Of a stretch of 64,000 nucleotides of DNA, positions 12,015 to 23,436 are shown in pieces. Source of the DNA: Pseudisothecium myosuroides. Lineage: Eukaryota > Streptophyta > Bryopsida > Hypnales > Lembophyllaceae. The translations under genes and the position numbers were made by a program. How positions within the stretch are numbered: the stretch's first letter is position 1; each line of letters begins with the position of its first letter. The stretch spans positions 19,034,001 through 19,098,000 of the forward strand of contig OX637293.1 of NCBI GenBank assembly GCA_951799445.1, read 5' to 3'. The notes under the pieces are model-generated. The model searched no databases. It was not told the origin of the DNA and saw only the letters and a program-made list of their open reading frames with translations.

Positions 12015-15000
12015 CCCCTAAAGGACCGAGGCTTTTTTTCCATCAAACAACACTTGAAACTGCCATTTCTATTGCAAAGAGCAAAAAACTTTAAAAATTG
12101 TTTTTTTGGAATATCTAATCGTAGGATCTTATACTAGACTAGTATAAGTACATATGGAAGAAATTTCAGAAACTTTGACCACATGGATTGCAAAATATTT
12201 GCATCCAAAACGAAGAAAAAAAAATTTCTTACACCTTCTATGACTAGATTTTTGGCTTTGAATCTTTTTAACTTAAATTTTCTTGTACTACAGATTTTGA
12301 TTTTTTAACTTTTTATGTTGCACATTTGAGTTGAGAATATAGGGAAAAAAATTCTGGAAAAAAACACTTAACCCTTTAGTGGTCAGAGTCTTCTGGAAGA
12401 ATGAGAAGACTGTGAAAAGATGGAAATGGTGCAGGCGGATTATTACGAAGTGGAATGACAAGGGAGAGAATTGAACCGTAAGATCTTTAGTGCGTCCCCT
12501 ATTGCTGTCGATAAGAACAAGAATTGCTCCGAAACAGTGTGCTGATTGCAAGATTATGAGGTTTGACTAAATAAATACTTGGAGCCATTGACTTCCATGG
12601 GCAGTACGTTTCATGTTTGTTGTTTCCACATTTGCATGGACATCAGAGGTCGGGAAAATTAGCAAAAAACACTCACACTATAGGCAATTATGTGGAGAAT
12701 GCCAACAACTGCATACAATAGAGAAAGTCCCAGTCGCTTAGCAAATGGAGACCTTGCAATGTAGACAATGGCGTGACATAGGAAGACAAAGGCTGTTCAA
12801 GTAGTTTTGTGCTCAATTCAAGACATGCCCGTGGATTGGAAAACATGACGACCATTGGCCTGCCCTGCTGCCCGGCTGTACAATGCGACGCTGCCTCCTT
12901 TAAATAAGACAAGAAAGCTGATGTAAATTTTGTTGTACCGGATGTATGAGGTGTCCATATTGTACTACTCTACATATAGTAATAAAGAATTTCATGACAA
13001 GAATGCACAGATGGCCGCTCAGAAGACAAAAATGGAACTCGTCATTCTCTTCTGTGTGCACCTTGCATTGGCAAGAATATACGTGTCATACAAAGACAAC
13101 CCTTTTGCTATGCGTAAGATTCAGTGGCTCAACACTCAAGAATTACAGGTAAATCCAACATGATATTACATATGGAAAAAAAGCAGGCTATTGGGACTAC
13201 ACTGAACATGTTATCGGCTAGCAATGCAACATTCACAAAATACTGTTGCATTGCAACGGACAGTTGCAAGCCAATGTCAAGTCACAAAAACAGGAACTTT
13301 GTCCAATTGTCAGCGATGCCACTACGATGGCCATAAAAAAAGAGTGTCATTCTTGGCACGTACTTCACTCCGTACTATACACTCTGTCAATGTCTATGGC
13401 CCTTCCAACCAGTAACGGAGATGCAGAGGTCCATCACGTATATTGGCAATGGTAACTTCGATTTAGCTGTTCCTTTCCATGAGCTAGCAATTCAGGAGTG
13501 CGTAACGCTAGGTATTTTGCTCCACTACGTAGTGAGTGCATATGAATAGCATGGTCCACTGAGATGGTATTTCAGTCACTGACATTCCCTCCAGACCGGG
13601 CATATCAGGTATGCTATGGACATGAGCAGTAAATGAAGTGCCTTACCGTAACCAAAGAATCATTGATGTGTGTTCTTAGCTGTGCGGATGTGGAGCGACG
13701 CCCAACATGTGCTCATGAGGAAAAACAATTTGGTACTGAAGGTGAGCAACTAATTTTCTAACACAAAGGAAGGGAAATAACAAAAAAGTCATATGAATCC
13801 TAGGAAGGGCAATGCACACGACTGACTTCAGCAGACGCGACTCTTCACAAGTCACGCTAATCAAGTATACTATAAAACTACGAATTGAATCAAGTGCTAT
13901 TCAACTGTGAAGATTTGTTCATACTTTGTATTTATGTGTTTAGGAACAGTTCATGTCATGTCTTTTTATGTGGAAACCAAGAGTGCTGTGCAAGTTTGTT
14001 CATTGAAAGCTGATGAATGCAATTGCCGGCGATAGTGCTCCTTTGGCATGAGGTAGCCTTCAACAGGCTTTTTGAAATGGTTTGGCAAGTGATCAAGATA
14101 TACTTGGTTGAAATGCCGTTATATGTCCAACAACACTATGAAATAGATGCATTTAGCCTAATTAGAAGTTGAATGCTCACAAAGCTAGTCTGTCATGTTA
14201 TAAGACGTACCAATGTTCAATTAGATGAAAAGTCAATCTTCTTTAATTAATTACGCACTCTCAAATTACACACTCTGAAATTGTACATTGCACATCGTAT
14301 TTCTTCAGCTATAAATGCACGGGCACTTCCAAATTTCAAGCTTTGAACACATATCAGAGTGCATTTAGAAGCCAACTACTTCCCCATGAGGCAATGCAAC
14401 TGGAGTGTGAACTTGTAATTACATCAGACAATGTTAGTACCTGTGTTTCAATAATTTGCAAAAAATTCTAGGGGAATGATGAATTCCCTGAAGTCTTGAC
14501 GTACAAGCTAACACACAAATCACACAAACACACGTCATAGAGGTCCTAGACAGATAGATTTTGTAATCAGAAACGCTACTTTCCAGTAGGAAATGAGAAA
14601 ATATGCATTTGCTGAAACGCACCACATGAAGTTAAGTTTGAGTTAGGCACCTACTACCACGTATGCACAGAAGGTTTGTATCCATAGACTCTTGTCATTG
14701 CCTCTTGAAAACCTACTACCATAGGCACAAACCTTTGCACTAATGTACATGCCGTCATTGTTGAAATCTAAAATTTGCAAGCGGGAGCCAATTGGAGCCT
14801 TCATAGTACAGTATATAACTCGGAGGGTACCAAAAGCAATGACAAGCCTACAATGCAGGATGTATAGCTAACACACAACGCTTATTACATATCAAAATGG
14901 AGCACAACATGTTATGAGTTATTTACTATTTTTTTGAATCCTGTCCGATCGATGATCAAAAGAAGTTCTGTCGAAATATAGAACAACACCGCTTCTTTGT

Positions 15001-16138
15001 ACAACAGAGAAGCATGTCAATGACAAGGAAAAACAACCGACATTCTGCCTCGCATGAAGTTTTCCAATTTCTAAGTGTGTGCATTCAAGAGTCTGCCAAC
15101 AGTGTCTTGAATTCGAAATTCGAAATGGACGCACACTTACAGGAAAGAGACAAGTGTGAGCCTCTCTTGCCTTGTCACCAACGTTTTCTCCTCTGAAGTT
15201 GTCGTACCGCTTTCTCAATTCACTATTATAAGACATGCACCAAATTTTATTCAAGGTAGTGACGTAAGCATACGTACAAGTGTTGCTGAATTAGCCACAG
15301 CCCAGAATGGAATTTTTTTTTTGATATTTTCGATGACTTCAGAGTTGATATGATTGGACAAACAAAAATTTCAGCATTCCCAGACACCTCTTACCTTTTC
15401 CATTTATCCAAAAATATTCCTGTCGTTTCCGGAAGATCGCTTCTCTATTTCGGGTACACAACTGTTGCACTTATCTCCACAAAAAAGTGTGGATGAAAAA
15501 ACTTCACAGCCTGCGAGATACATAAGTTCTACTCTATGCATTGTCCAAAATATGGACGCTGGCGTGTTAAGGGGTTAATTTTCACTCATTAAAAAATTGT
15601 TAAGCAGAAGGAGGTTCAAGAATGAAGGGAAGACAAAACCATTAATAACTCTAAGATGGAGTTGAAACAAAATAATCCCAATAGTGGGATTATTCTAGCA
15701 AACAAATTTAACCATGTCCAACAATTCTTTTTGGAAAAATGTAAAAATTGCATTCAAAAATGAATCTTATAGGGTTTTTTTTCAAGAAGATGCTTAGATT
15801 GCCCGAAAAACTAAGATTGTCCATAATTTTTTCATCACAAGTCCAAATTGAATGAATCAAAGCTTCACATGTAGACAAAAATATAATATTTTAGGATTTA
15901 TTTTTTTTTTTTTGACTTTTTAGGATTTTTTTTGGTTGCCCGCCAATCTCCATTTTTGGCTTATTGTGCCATAATTTTTGCTCCCGGGCACCGATTTAAA
16001 TAAAAATTATATATCCACAAAGCTCTTGCAAAACTAGACAACCTCAAAAAATTCCAAAATTTTTTACTACAAATTGAGACAATAGGTACCTACCCGGACC
16101 CAAATTATCCCCTGAGGGAACAAATGGTCCTTTAGGGG
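12015..16138. mobile_element. TTAT-flanked insertion in ROCO pseudogene exon 3
   Basis: The left terminus is TTAT (12,011-12,014) then CCCCTAAAGGACCGAGGC, and the right terminus is GGTCCTTTAGGGG then TTAT (16,139-16,142). The intact paralog has a single TTAT at 35,399-35,402 between the same flanks, so this is a precise insertion with a 4-bp target duplication. The outer element proper is about 0.9 kb and belongs to the main TTAA family; a second element (12,372-15,574) is nested inside it. Confidence 0.85.
12372..15574. mobile_element. Nested 3.2-kb TTAA insertion with distinct cargo
   Basis: It is bounded by TTAA at 12,368-12,371 and 15,575-15,578. The left end reads CCCTTTAGTGGTCAGAG and the right end in reverse complement CCCCTTAACACGCCAGCG, so terminal symmetry is weak beyond CCC(C)TT. 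The related sequence near 25,875-25,890 is uninterrupted at this point (CTTAATTTTCACTC), which supports the insertion. The interior is visibly less AT-rich than its surroundings and not repeated elsewhere in the window. A short plus-strand frame at 12,930-13,163 has residues (LVILFCVHLALARIYVSYKD) vaguely like the helix near the end of piggyBac transposases, and Cys-containing frames follow to about 13,415, but I could not assemble a transposase. The function of the cargo is unknown. Confidence 0.6.
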
Positions 16139-17977
16139 TTATTTTGACACTTGGGCTCCAAAAACTCTTGAAGCCACCTTTGTGCTTCGACTTGGTCGTC
16201 AATTGAGATCCTTGAATGTTTCTTGACATCACTTGGCTAGGATTCCAAAGTTGTAGTAGGGAGTCGATAATCCCAAAAACTATGCATGTCAAGAATCAAG
16301 GCTGCAAAAGTGCCTCCATCACTAAAATCAGGTACCATTGTACCCATCCCACAAGCAACATGGGCACCAATCTTTGTCAAAAAGGTGCCAATCTTCAATC
16401 CCCAAGCTACCATTGCAAGAAATTTCCTTGTGTGTCATTGCAAACAACCTTCTTGATTTGCAACCTCGTAGAATCCGTGTATACTTTCACACATGAGGTG
16501 AAGTTGGATTCTATCAAGGTCAGGCACCGATCGTGTCAAAAGCTTCCTCTTCCCAAATTTACAAAGATAGGCTAGTTTGAGAATTTGTGATTTTGCATCT
16601 CCACAGAGAATGCCATCAAATCATCAATCTTTGAACACACCTCAAGCAAGAACACACCTGAAGAAATAACTCCCCTTGCATGTTTTGAATACCATGCTCT
16701 AGATTTTGTATCAAATGCACCACATCATCCAATTTTGACATTGTCTCTTTGTGACATTTGTCCAATTTGTCCATTTTATTTTTGTGATGTTCACGATGTT
16801 CTCTTCTCATGTCATCTAATTTCTCATCCAAAGGTCCATATACAAGTCTCCAAGGCATTTGCCAAAGGGAAGTGGTTGATAAACAACCCTTATCAATGTT
16901 GAAGTTGGATTGATCATTTTGGATCATAGTTCCCAAAGATTGGATTTTCTTGTGACAATCTTGTAGGTCACACAATTGCCTTTTTAAAAGATTTTTCCAT
17001 GCCAAGCTTCCCAATAAAGTACTCACGTTGTCGTAGCCAATGCCCAAAACATGACTTCCAATTGTGTGTAGCATCTACACCAATCTTTATAACCTTTGCT
17101 TCTAAGTCTTTCACTTGGACACATTGATTCTTGCGGTCCTTTGCATTGATGAACCTCCTCACACACAAAGGACGCAAAATGTCCTAACAAGGTGAACTCC
17201 AACACAATCCAATGTGGGATCTTCTTCGAGAAGTTTGATGTGCATGACGATTCTGTTGTCAAAAAATTCCAACATTTGCTGGGATCTTAGAAGGATGTTG
17301 ATGTCCCCATGATGGAATTGAAGAATGACTTCAGCACCATCACTTATGAACTTGATAACATCTCAAAACACCTTGTAAATATCTTAGGCTTTCTTGTTTT
17401 GAAGCTTCTTAAAGAAAGAAACTTGTAGAATATATCAACAAAATGAAATACATATCAAATCAATGAGAAGAAAGTGATTATAATATTCAAATTATTTGAT
17501 TTATATTTGACTAATCTTCACATCTAAACTAGATTATTAAAGAATAAAGTTTGTGTAGCAAATTGTCATTGAAAATGAAATTGATATTTTTAAATAATTA
17601 CCGTCATGAATGACTGTTGCAGTTTATAAAAAATTATAATTTGTATACAATCCTGGTTGTATCATATTTGGATTATTGTGAAGTAGATTATTCAACTACA
17701 ATGAATAAATTTTATAAATCAAATAAAAACATGAAGGTACATGATATTTATAGTTTTCATTACTAAAATAATTCATAAGCATTACCTTGAGGCTTGTAAA
17801 AAATCTAGGAGTCAACTTGGTTTTGACTCCATCTTTGCAAGCCAATCTTTTCCCAACATACTTCAAGCTTGTGGGTTCATAAGTGGTGGACCAACTCAAA
17901 GTATTGTGTTTGTCTTTCAAAGTTGATGGTATCATAAGGCTACTAGCATCTTGCTTATAGCATATGTGTAGTTTGAT

Positions 17978-19535
17978 CACAATGACGCTAGCATGTGAGC
18001 GTGTGAGCGTGAGCCTAAGAGCGGTGAGCGGGGATTGTGTGAGCCTAGAGCCTAGAAATTTAGAACATGATGTAATTTCTAAATTTTTTGGTTAAAAAGT
18101 TAAAAGATTGATGTTTTTCAATAAAATTTGTTATATTTAGAAAAATACAACCTATTACCGTGGGACCCATGATCATGGATTTTAGATCTAGAATCATGGA
18201 AAGTTGGGGCTTTTGCATGTTTTGGAATTTATATCATGTTTTGAGAGGCCGTCCCAAAGTGGTTTGCTCAAGTGAGAGTACAAATAATTTAGAGGCAAAT
18301 CTAAGGATGAGAAGAAGATATAAAATATCATAGGATGTAGAACATTGTGTACATAATAAAATATTCTTTCATTGCAGCAAGGAATATATATTGGAATATG
18401 AATGTAATTTTTTGCTACTTGAATTTGGAGATTTTGAAGATAGAATATCATTGCTACATATCTACTTCATATAATGCTAATATTTGTCTACTAACTTACT
18501 TGTACGTCTTGATGATTTTGGCAATAACAATCGTTTGCTTAACTTCATCCAAGCTAAGGCTAGGAACGTGGATGAACGTAACTATCTTATAATCCAGTTT
18601 GTAGAAGTAACAAAAGGTGTTTGCAATTTAAGTACATGCCACGCTTCCAATGGAACTTCCATTCATGCTTCCATAATGGGAACATGTACAAGATGGAAAA
18701 TTGAAAAGTGTGATGTTATAAACCTTTTGGTTAGGTTCAGTCCTAGACAAAAGCATAAAAAATAGCACTAAGTCCATGGCAAGAAAGGAAGTTCACCCTA
18801 ATCATACTTGCAGTAACATTCCTTACACTTTCCCACATATTCTGTACGTTACCGCGTGTGACCAAGCTCCTCTCTTCACAATTCGGCCTCCGTTCAATTG
18901 TCCATCAGTGAGGAAAATGTCATTCCGGACTTCTCCACAAAAATAAATATTCATTCAACAGAAAACCAGACCACGCACAGACAAATTGATAACACGACAC
19001 AGGTAAGGAAGCAAAGGAATCACAGAAATCCCACAAAAATATGACAAGCATGAGCAAACAATCCCTAATTTCTCCAAAATAATCTCACGCTGATACACAA
19101 CTTTCCACTAATTCACAGTAATAAATACCACATATAATTATAAGTCACAATTCCAATCTCTCCTTAAAACAATTACAAAACTTAAATCAATCACACATAC
19201 ACAATGCACTTACATAAATACAATTTGCAATAAATATACATATAAAAATAAGTGGGTCTTACAATGCCAATGATTGTTTTGTTTTTTAGTCTTTTTATAG
19301 TTTTCTAAAAAAAAACGAACCGGTGTGATGAAGAGGTGTGACCTAGGTTGCACCTCATTCATCCAAATGTTTATTTTTATTTATTTATTCATCCATCCTA
19401 GGCTTATAGACTTGTTTACACTTAGAAATGTAATTTAACTTTATTTTTACTTTAACTTTAACTTTTCCCTACAAAGGAGCCCCTAATAGGCTAAAATAGT
19501 CTAACTTTACTATTTTTACTAAAATTTTCTTTCTA
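17978..19535. other. Unrelated sequence replacing the ROCO core
   Basis: This stretch occupies the place of the deleted LRR, Roc and COR parts of the pseudogene. It starts with a GTGAGC-rich patch (17,990-18,060), continues with AT-rich sequence, and has a moderately GC-rich part near 18,780-18,960. Open frames such as 18,484-18,765 show no recognisable domain. No gene or element is supported. Confidence 0.4.
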
Positions 19536-19771
19536 CAGAGATATTGAATAGCATTGTTCCCGAGAAGCACACTTGAGACACACTTAGCAAATCGGAGTGC
19601 AGAGCCATCCCAGTAGTTAAGATTGAGTATTCTGAATCCGTTGCCAGACTGGCGGAGTGCATCACCAAATGCTTCCATGTGTTTGCAAGAATCGTCCCCC
19701 TCAAGTACGATGCTTACTCTTTCATGGAATACAATTTTTGATGAAGCAACTGCATCCAAAAACTCATGATA

Positions 19772-20370
19772 AGGTAGGCATCCTAAATGTGCCACTGACC
19801 TTAAACCGCCATCTTCAGTGCGTGTACATCTCCAAAATCAGTTATGTACCTCTGTAAAAGAAACGCTTTTAGAACTAGACTTTGTTCCTTCATACTTTTG
19901 CATATAATATCCAAATGTCACGTTCTTTGGTGCGTTGTAACCTTTTTTCCAATGCACCAAAGTCCTTGCCCAATAAGAATATATAAGAATTTGAACAATC
20001 TAACAATAGTAACCAGGATTTTTTTTTCATTTTTTAAGAAGTGCCAAAGTGACGATTTAAAATGTTATAGTGGTGCTCCAAATTTCAACATTCATCCACA
20101 TATTGGATAGAAAATATCACATTAGCATATCACATGTCTATAATATGGTTTTCATAAAAAAATTGGCAATTTCATCCAAGATTTTTTTTAATTTGAAGTT
20201 TTCTTGACAATTTCATCCCAAGTTTTTTGGCTTTTTTTTTTGGCTTTTTTTTAGCCAGATTATTTTTTTTTGGTGCAATCTGGCACCAGAAAGCCAAAAA
20301 AAAAAGCCCTGGTAGTAACAGTTGTAATTAGGCACAGTAGCAATTAGTGGCGGTTTGGGAATACCTACCT
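19772..20370. mobile_element. TA-flanked MITE (AGGTAGG ends) in ROCO pseudogene exon 1
   Basis: It starts AGGTAGGCATCC and ends with a sequence whose reverse complement is AGGTAGGTATTCCC, each next to TA. The intact ROCO copy reads continuously through this point near 41,315-41,335 with one TA, so the 599 bases are an insertion. The interior has a long imperfect hairpin at about 20,215-20,315 built from GGCTTTTTTT-like runs. Non-coding, compatible with a Tc1/mariner-type target site. Confidence 0.65.
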
Positions 20371-20663
20371 TAACTTGCTTTCCCGCCGGTGCCATGGTGC
20401 CATATAAAACTAAAGTAATCAAAGTCAGTATCAACCCTCAAGTCTCCATCAAAAGTCAAAAGATGGATCCTGCGTTCATCTTCGGGTAAGGAAGAGAGAA
20501 AGCGTGCCAACTGCGATTCCTGTTGCCCTTCCTGGGAAGGCAAATGCTCCGCAAGCTCTTCGCTGGCAGGATGGGAGGCAGGACTCCAAAGCCAACAAAG
20601 CAAGAAATCAATCCAAGTCCAGAAATTAAACAGCCACACCAGGAAAGCGAACAGCTTCCTCAT

Positions 20664-20976
20664 GCTGGTCTCGACCCCGACGCAGCCTCAAAGTACAATC
20701 TCACCGACAAAACAGAAGTTGCGATGATCAGATCGAAGAGGTCGAGGCCGGCTTGCAACTGTGTTAGAGTTGGTCCTCCAAACCCCGACGACCCAACTCC
20801 CTGCTGTGCAATCCAAATATCTTAGCCACGTACTTCCCAATATTACAACATTGCCACCAACCTTCAATCCTCTCTACCAAATTTGAAGTCATCATGTGCT
20901 TGCAACAGGCCGTGTGCCAACCAAAGCATGAGAAAGGGAAGGGAGGGACACATCGGTTACTCTCACAAACTGTACT
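20664..20976. repeat. 5-prime flank of ROCO, left-hand copy
   Basis: It is similar throughout to 41,624-41,985 upstream of the intact ROCO gene. Similarity ends where the next TTAA element begins (the paralog reads CTAA at that spot). No regulatory site can be assigned. Confidence 0.6.
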
Positions 20977-20980
20977 TTAA

Positions 20981-21685
20981 CCCCTAAAGGCCCAAAGTCC
21001 CTTTGGGGGACACTTGGGATTTTGGGCAGGCTCGTGTGACCTGAAATTTTGAGCTAATATTTTGAAACTTTTTTTGAAGATAGGGAATCACATTAGCTTT
21101 CTAAAAATATAATTTTTTTTCTGAAATCGGTGCCCGGGAGCAAAAGTTTTGCGGTCCGAAGTCTTAAAAGGAGTTCGCCGGGCAGGAAAAAAAAATGATT
21201 TTAATTTTTTTTTTTTCCCTCAAAGATTATGTTTTTGTCTACATCTGAAGCTTTGATTCATTCTATTTGGACTAAAAATGAGAAAGTTATGAACAATCTT
21301 GATTTTTGGGCAATCTAAGTGTCTTCTTCAAAAAAAACACTTATAGAATTCATTTTTGAATGCAATTTTCAATTTTTTTCAATTTTTTTTTGACAAGGTT
21401 AAGTTTGTTTCCAAGAACAATCCCACCATTGGGATTATGGTGTTTTAATTCCATCTAAGATTTTTAAATTCTATCCGTACGGTTAGATCTACTAATGCTA
21501 TCACGAATCTTTTTCTATAAATTTTGAAAAGAAAATTTCAGAATTCCTTTTAAATTCAATTACAAGTAAAGTATTATCATTTTTTGAGTAAAACTTGTTG
21601 GAATGGATTTGAAATAAGGTTCTCTTCATATGGTGATTTTTTGAAATTTTTGTGGCCAGAAAATGGACGTCAAAGCGCTCCAGGG
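20981..21685. mobile_element. TTAA element
   Basis: The left end reads TTAA then CCCCTAAAGGCCCAAAGTCC, like the left end at 60,062. The right end, CAGGG then TTAA, is degenerate. The interior shares main-family phrases (GAAAGTTATGAACAATCTTG, TCCCACCATTGGGATTA). Non-coding, about 705 bp. Confidence 0.6.
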
Positions 21686-21689
21686 TTAA

Positions 21690-22354
21690 TGACATATAAA
21701 CATCTTCATTTTTTTGTGGCATTTCATGGCGTTTGGACCTATTGTGTGAATTTTTGTATTATCTTTAAATTAAAAAATTAAATCAAATTATCTTTTATTT
21801 TGGAAAAACATTACTTTCACATTGCATGTTCAAACGCCACAAAACAAAGCTGTTGCATCCCACCTTGCACTCCTTTGTGCATAAAGTTTTCTATTTGTAT
21901 GAAAACACAACTTACCTCACACCACAACAAAGCCCTTGCACTCCATCGTGTATAAAAGATATTGAATTTTAAAGTTTTTACAAATTAAAAAATAGGAAGG
22001 AAAAAGAAAAGGTTTAAAAAATAAAATAAAAAGATAATTTTTTTTTTCTTAAAACTCTTTTTTATTTTTGAAATAAAATAAATAGGAAAAAAATAATAAT
22101 AATAAAATAAAAACTTTTCTTCTCTATTTGAAATAGGAAAGAAAGGAAGAGAAAAAAAAACATGCGCGTTTTTTTATATTTTTTCAAATTGAGCATTGGA
22201 AAAAATCCAAGAACACATAAATTGGAAATTGGGCCCAAGAATCCGGCCCAAGGGCTTTACATTAACTTGGGCCAAATAGAAGAATTGGGGCCGGATTGAA
22301 GGCCGGATTGAAGGCAAATCCGGCCAGCCTTTCATCCGACCCAAGGCCCAATTT
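21690..22354. other. Intergenic, low complexity, no gene found
   Basis: The first part is AT-rich with no repeat partner recognised. 21,960-22,160 is built mostly of A and T with AAATAAA-like runs. 22,190-22,340 is richer in G and C and contains a short duplicated GGCCGGATTGAAGG phrase. Confidence 0.4.
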
Positions 22355-23375
22355 AAAGCCGGCCTAATCAACTGCTCCGTAATTTGATAACAATGCCAAC
22401 TAAACGAGCACGGACACCCCTGGAGGGCCCCAAATGAACCAAACTTGCAGACAGACAACCTCCCCTAAGAGCAGACACTGCTGAAATGAATCCTTACCTA
22501 CCCGTCCCCGCAAGGTAGGTGGTCCATAAAGAGCTGAAATTGAATTTGGGGGTTTAGGCCTCTAGAAATATACATTTCAATAAATTTGGGTTGAAAGACA
22601 AATGGAATTGTCATCTACCCCAAGCCCATTCACATTTTTTGGAGCTCCATGAAATCAGTTATGAATTTTTGAAGTTGAAATGTAGTGGTCACCAAGTAAA
22701 AGGGTCCATCCTTGAAATGTACGTTTTTTTTACTACTTGTAGAAAGCAGAATGCAGAATGCACTTCCGCATTCCAGGACGCTTTCAATTTAAGGTAGCAA
22801 CACCCATAAGCGTTAGTGTACCCTGACACCAACTCTAGAGTTCCCTTAAAGTGCCCCCAAAAGTTTCTTGAAACCGTGTTCATTCTTAATTGTGGTTGGT
22901 GGTCTCTGATTTTTTTAAATTTTGGTGCTAGAATCGAGGCAGATTTATTAGAGTGCGGTATAGGGTGACCTAGAGAGTTGTACTTTGAAAATTTGTAGAA
23001 ATTAGATGCTTTATCCAAAAATTCTAATTTCTTTTTGAAAATTCATGATTTTCAATTGTTAACATTGGAAAAATATTTTTTTAAGAAAAATTTGCCTCCA
23101 ACTGTACTGAATTCCTTATTTTGACGGTTATGGGTGTTCCTACCTTAGAGCCAGAGTGTGTTTTGTGGATTTCCCACCTTATTACCTGGGCAATTGGTGG
23201 GCGAAGTCCAGGATTCCAGGGCGTCTAGGCAAGCAAGACCAGTGACGCACTGTAAACGGGGTCTGGGCCGGGCTCCCACGACGGAGAGCAACTGAAGAAT
23301 CTGTCAGCAACAGCTACTGATTTTTTTGTAAAATAAGTAAGTTATTACCTAGCAAATAGCGTGGCAAGTGGACAC
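22355..23375. repeat. Dispersed repeat R2, interrupted copy
   Basis: 22,355-22,545 and 23,186-23,375 together match the repeat at 44,815-45,230 and in part 43,640-43,860: shared words include CGAGCACGGACA, GCAGACACTGCTGAAATGAATC and GGCAAGTGGACACTA. The intervening bases appear to be inserted and include the TA-flanked MITE at 22,792-23,145. No coding content. Confidence 0.6.
22792..23145. mobile_element. TA-flanked MITE (AGGTAGC ends)
   Basis: It starts AGGTAGCAACACCCATAA and its end in reverse complement reads AGGTAGGAACACCCATAA, each next to TA. Terminal repeats match at 16 of 18 positions. It shares the AGGTAG start with the element at 19,772-20,370. 354 bp, non-coding. Confidence 0.75.
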
Positions 23376-23436
23376 TACAATAGTGGAAGAAATCAAACGG
23401 TTTGATCGAGCCACCACAGGACAACTTATAAATTAA

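Larger units (their letters stand above)
11880..20663 (-). pseudogene. ROCO (LRR-Roc-COR) GTPase pseudogene
   Basis: This is a ruined copy of the complete gene at 35,275-41,623, in the same orientation. Surviving pieces, in gene order, are exon 1 start (20,663-20,373 and 19,771-about 19,538), the tail of exon 2 (about 17,977-17,770), and exon 3 (about 17,410-16,139 and 12,014-11,880). Most of the LRR region, the whole P-loop and Roc domain and most of COR are missing between 17,978 and 19,537. Exon 1 is split by a 599-bp TA-flanked element and exon 3 by a 4.1-kb TTAT-flanked insertion. Overlapping frames near 16,970-17,260 show further frameshifts. The first residues, MRKLFAFLVWLF, match the intact paralog. 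It cannot encode a working GTPase. Confidence 0.85.

Noticed and set aside
12288..12912. Minus-strand frames (87 and 74 codons) inside the nested TTAA insertion, one with FSNPRACLELSTKLLEQ faintly like a piggyBac core motif
   Set aside because: Orientation conflicts with the other faint similarity on the plus strand, catalytic Asp residues cannot be placed, and the frame is short. Not called as a transposase.
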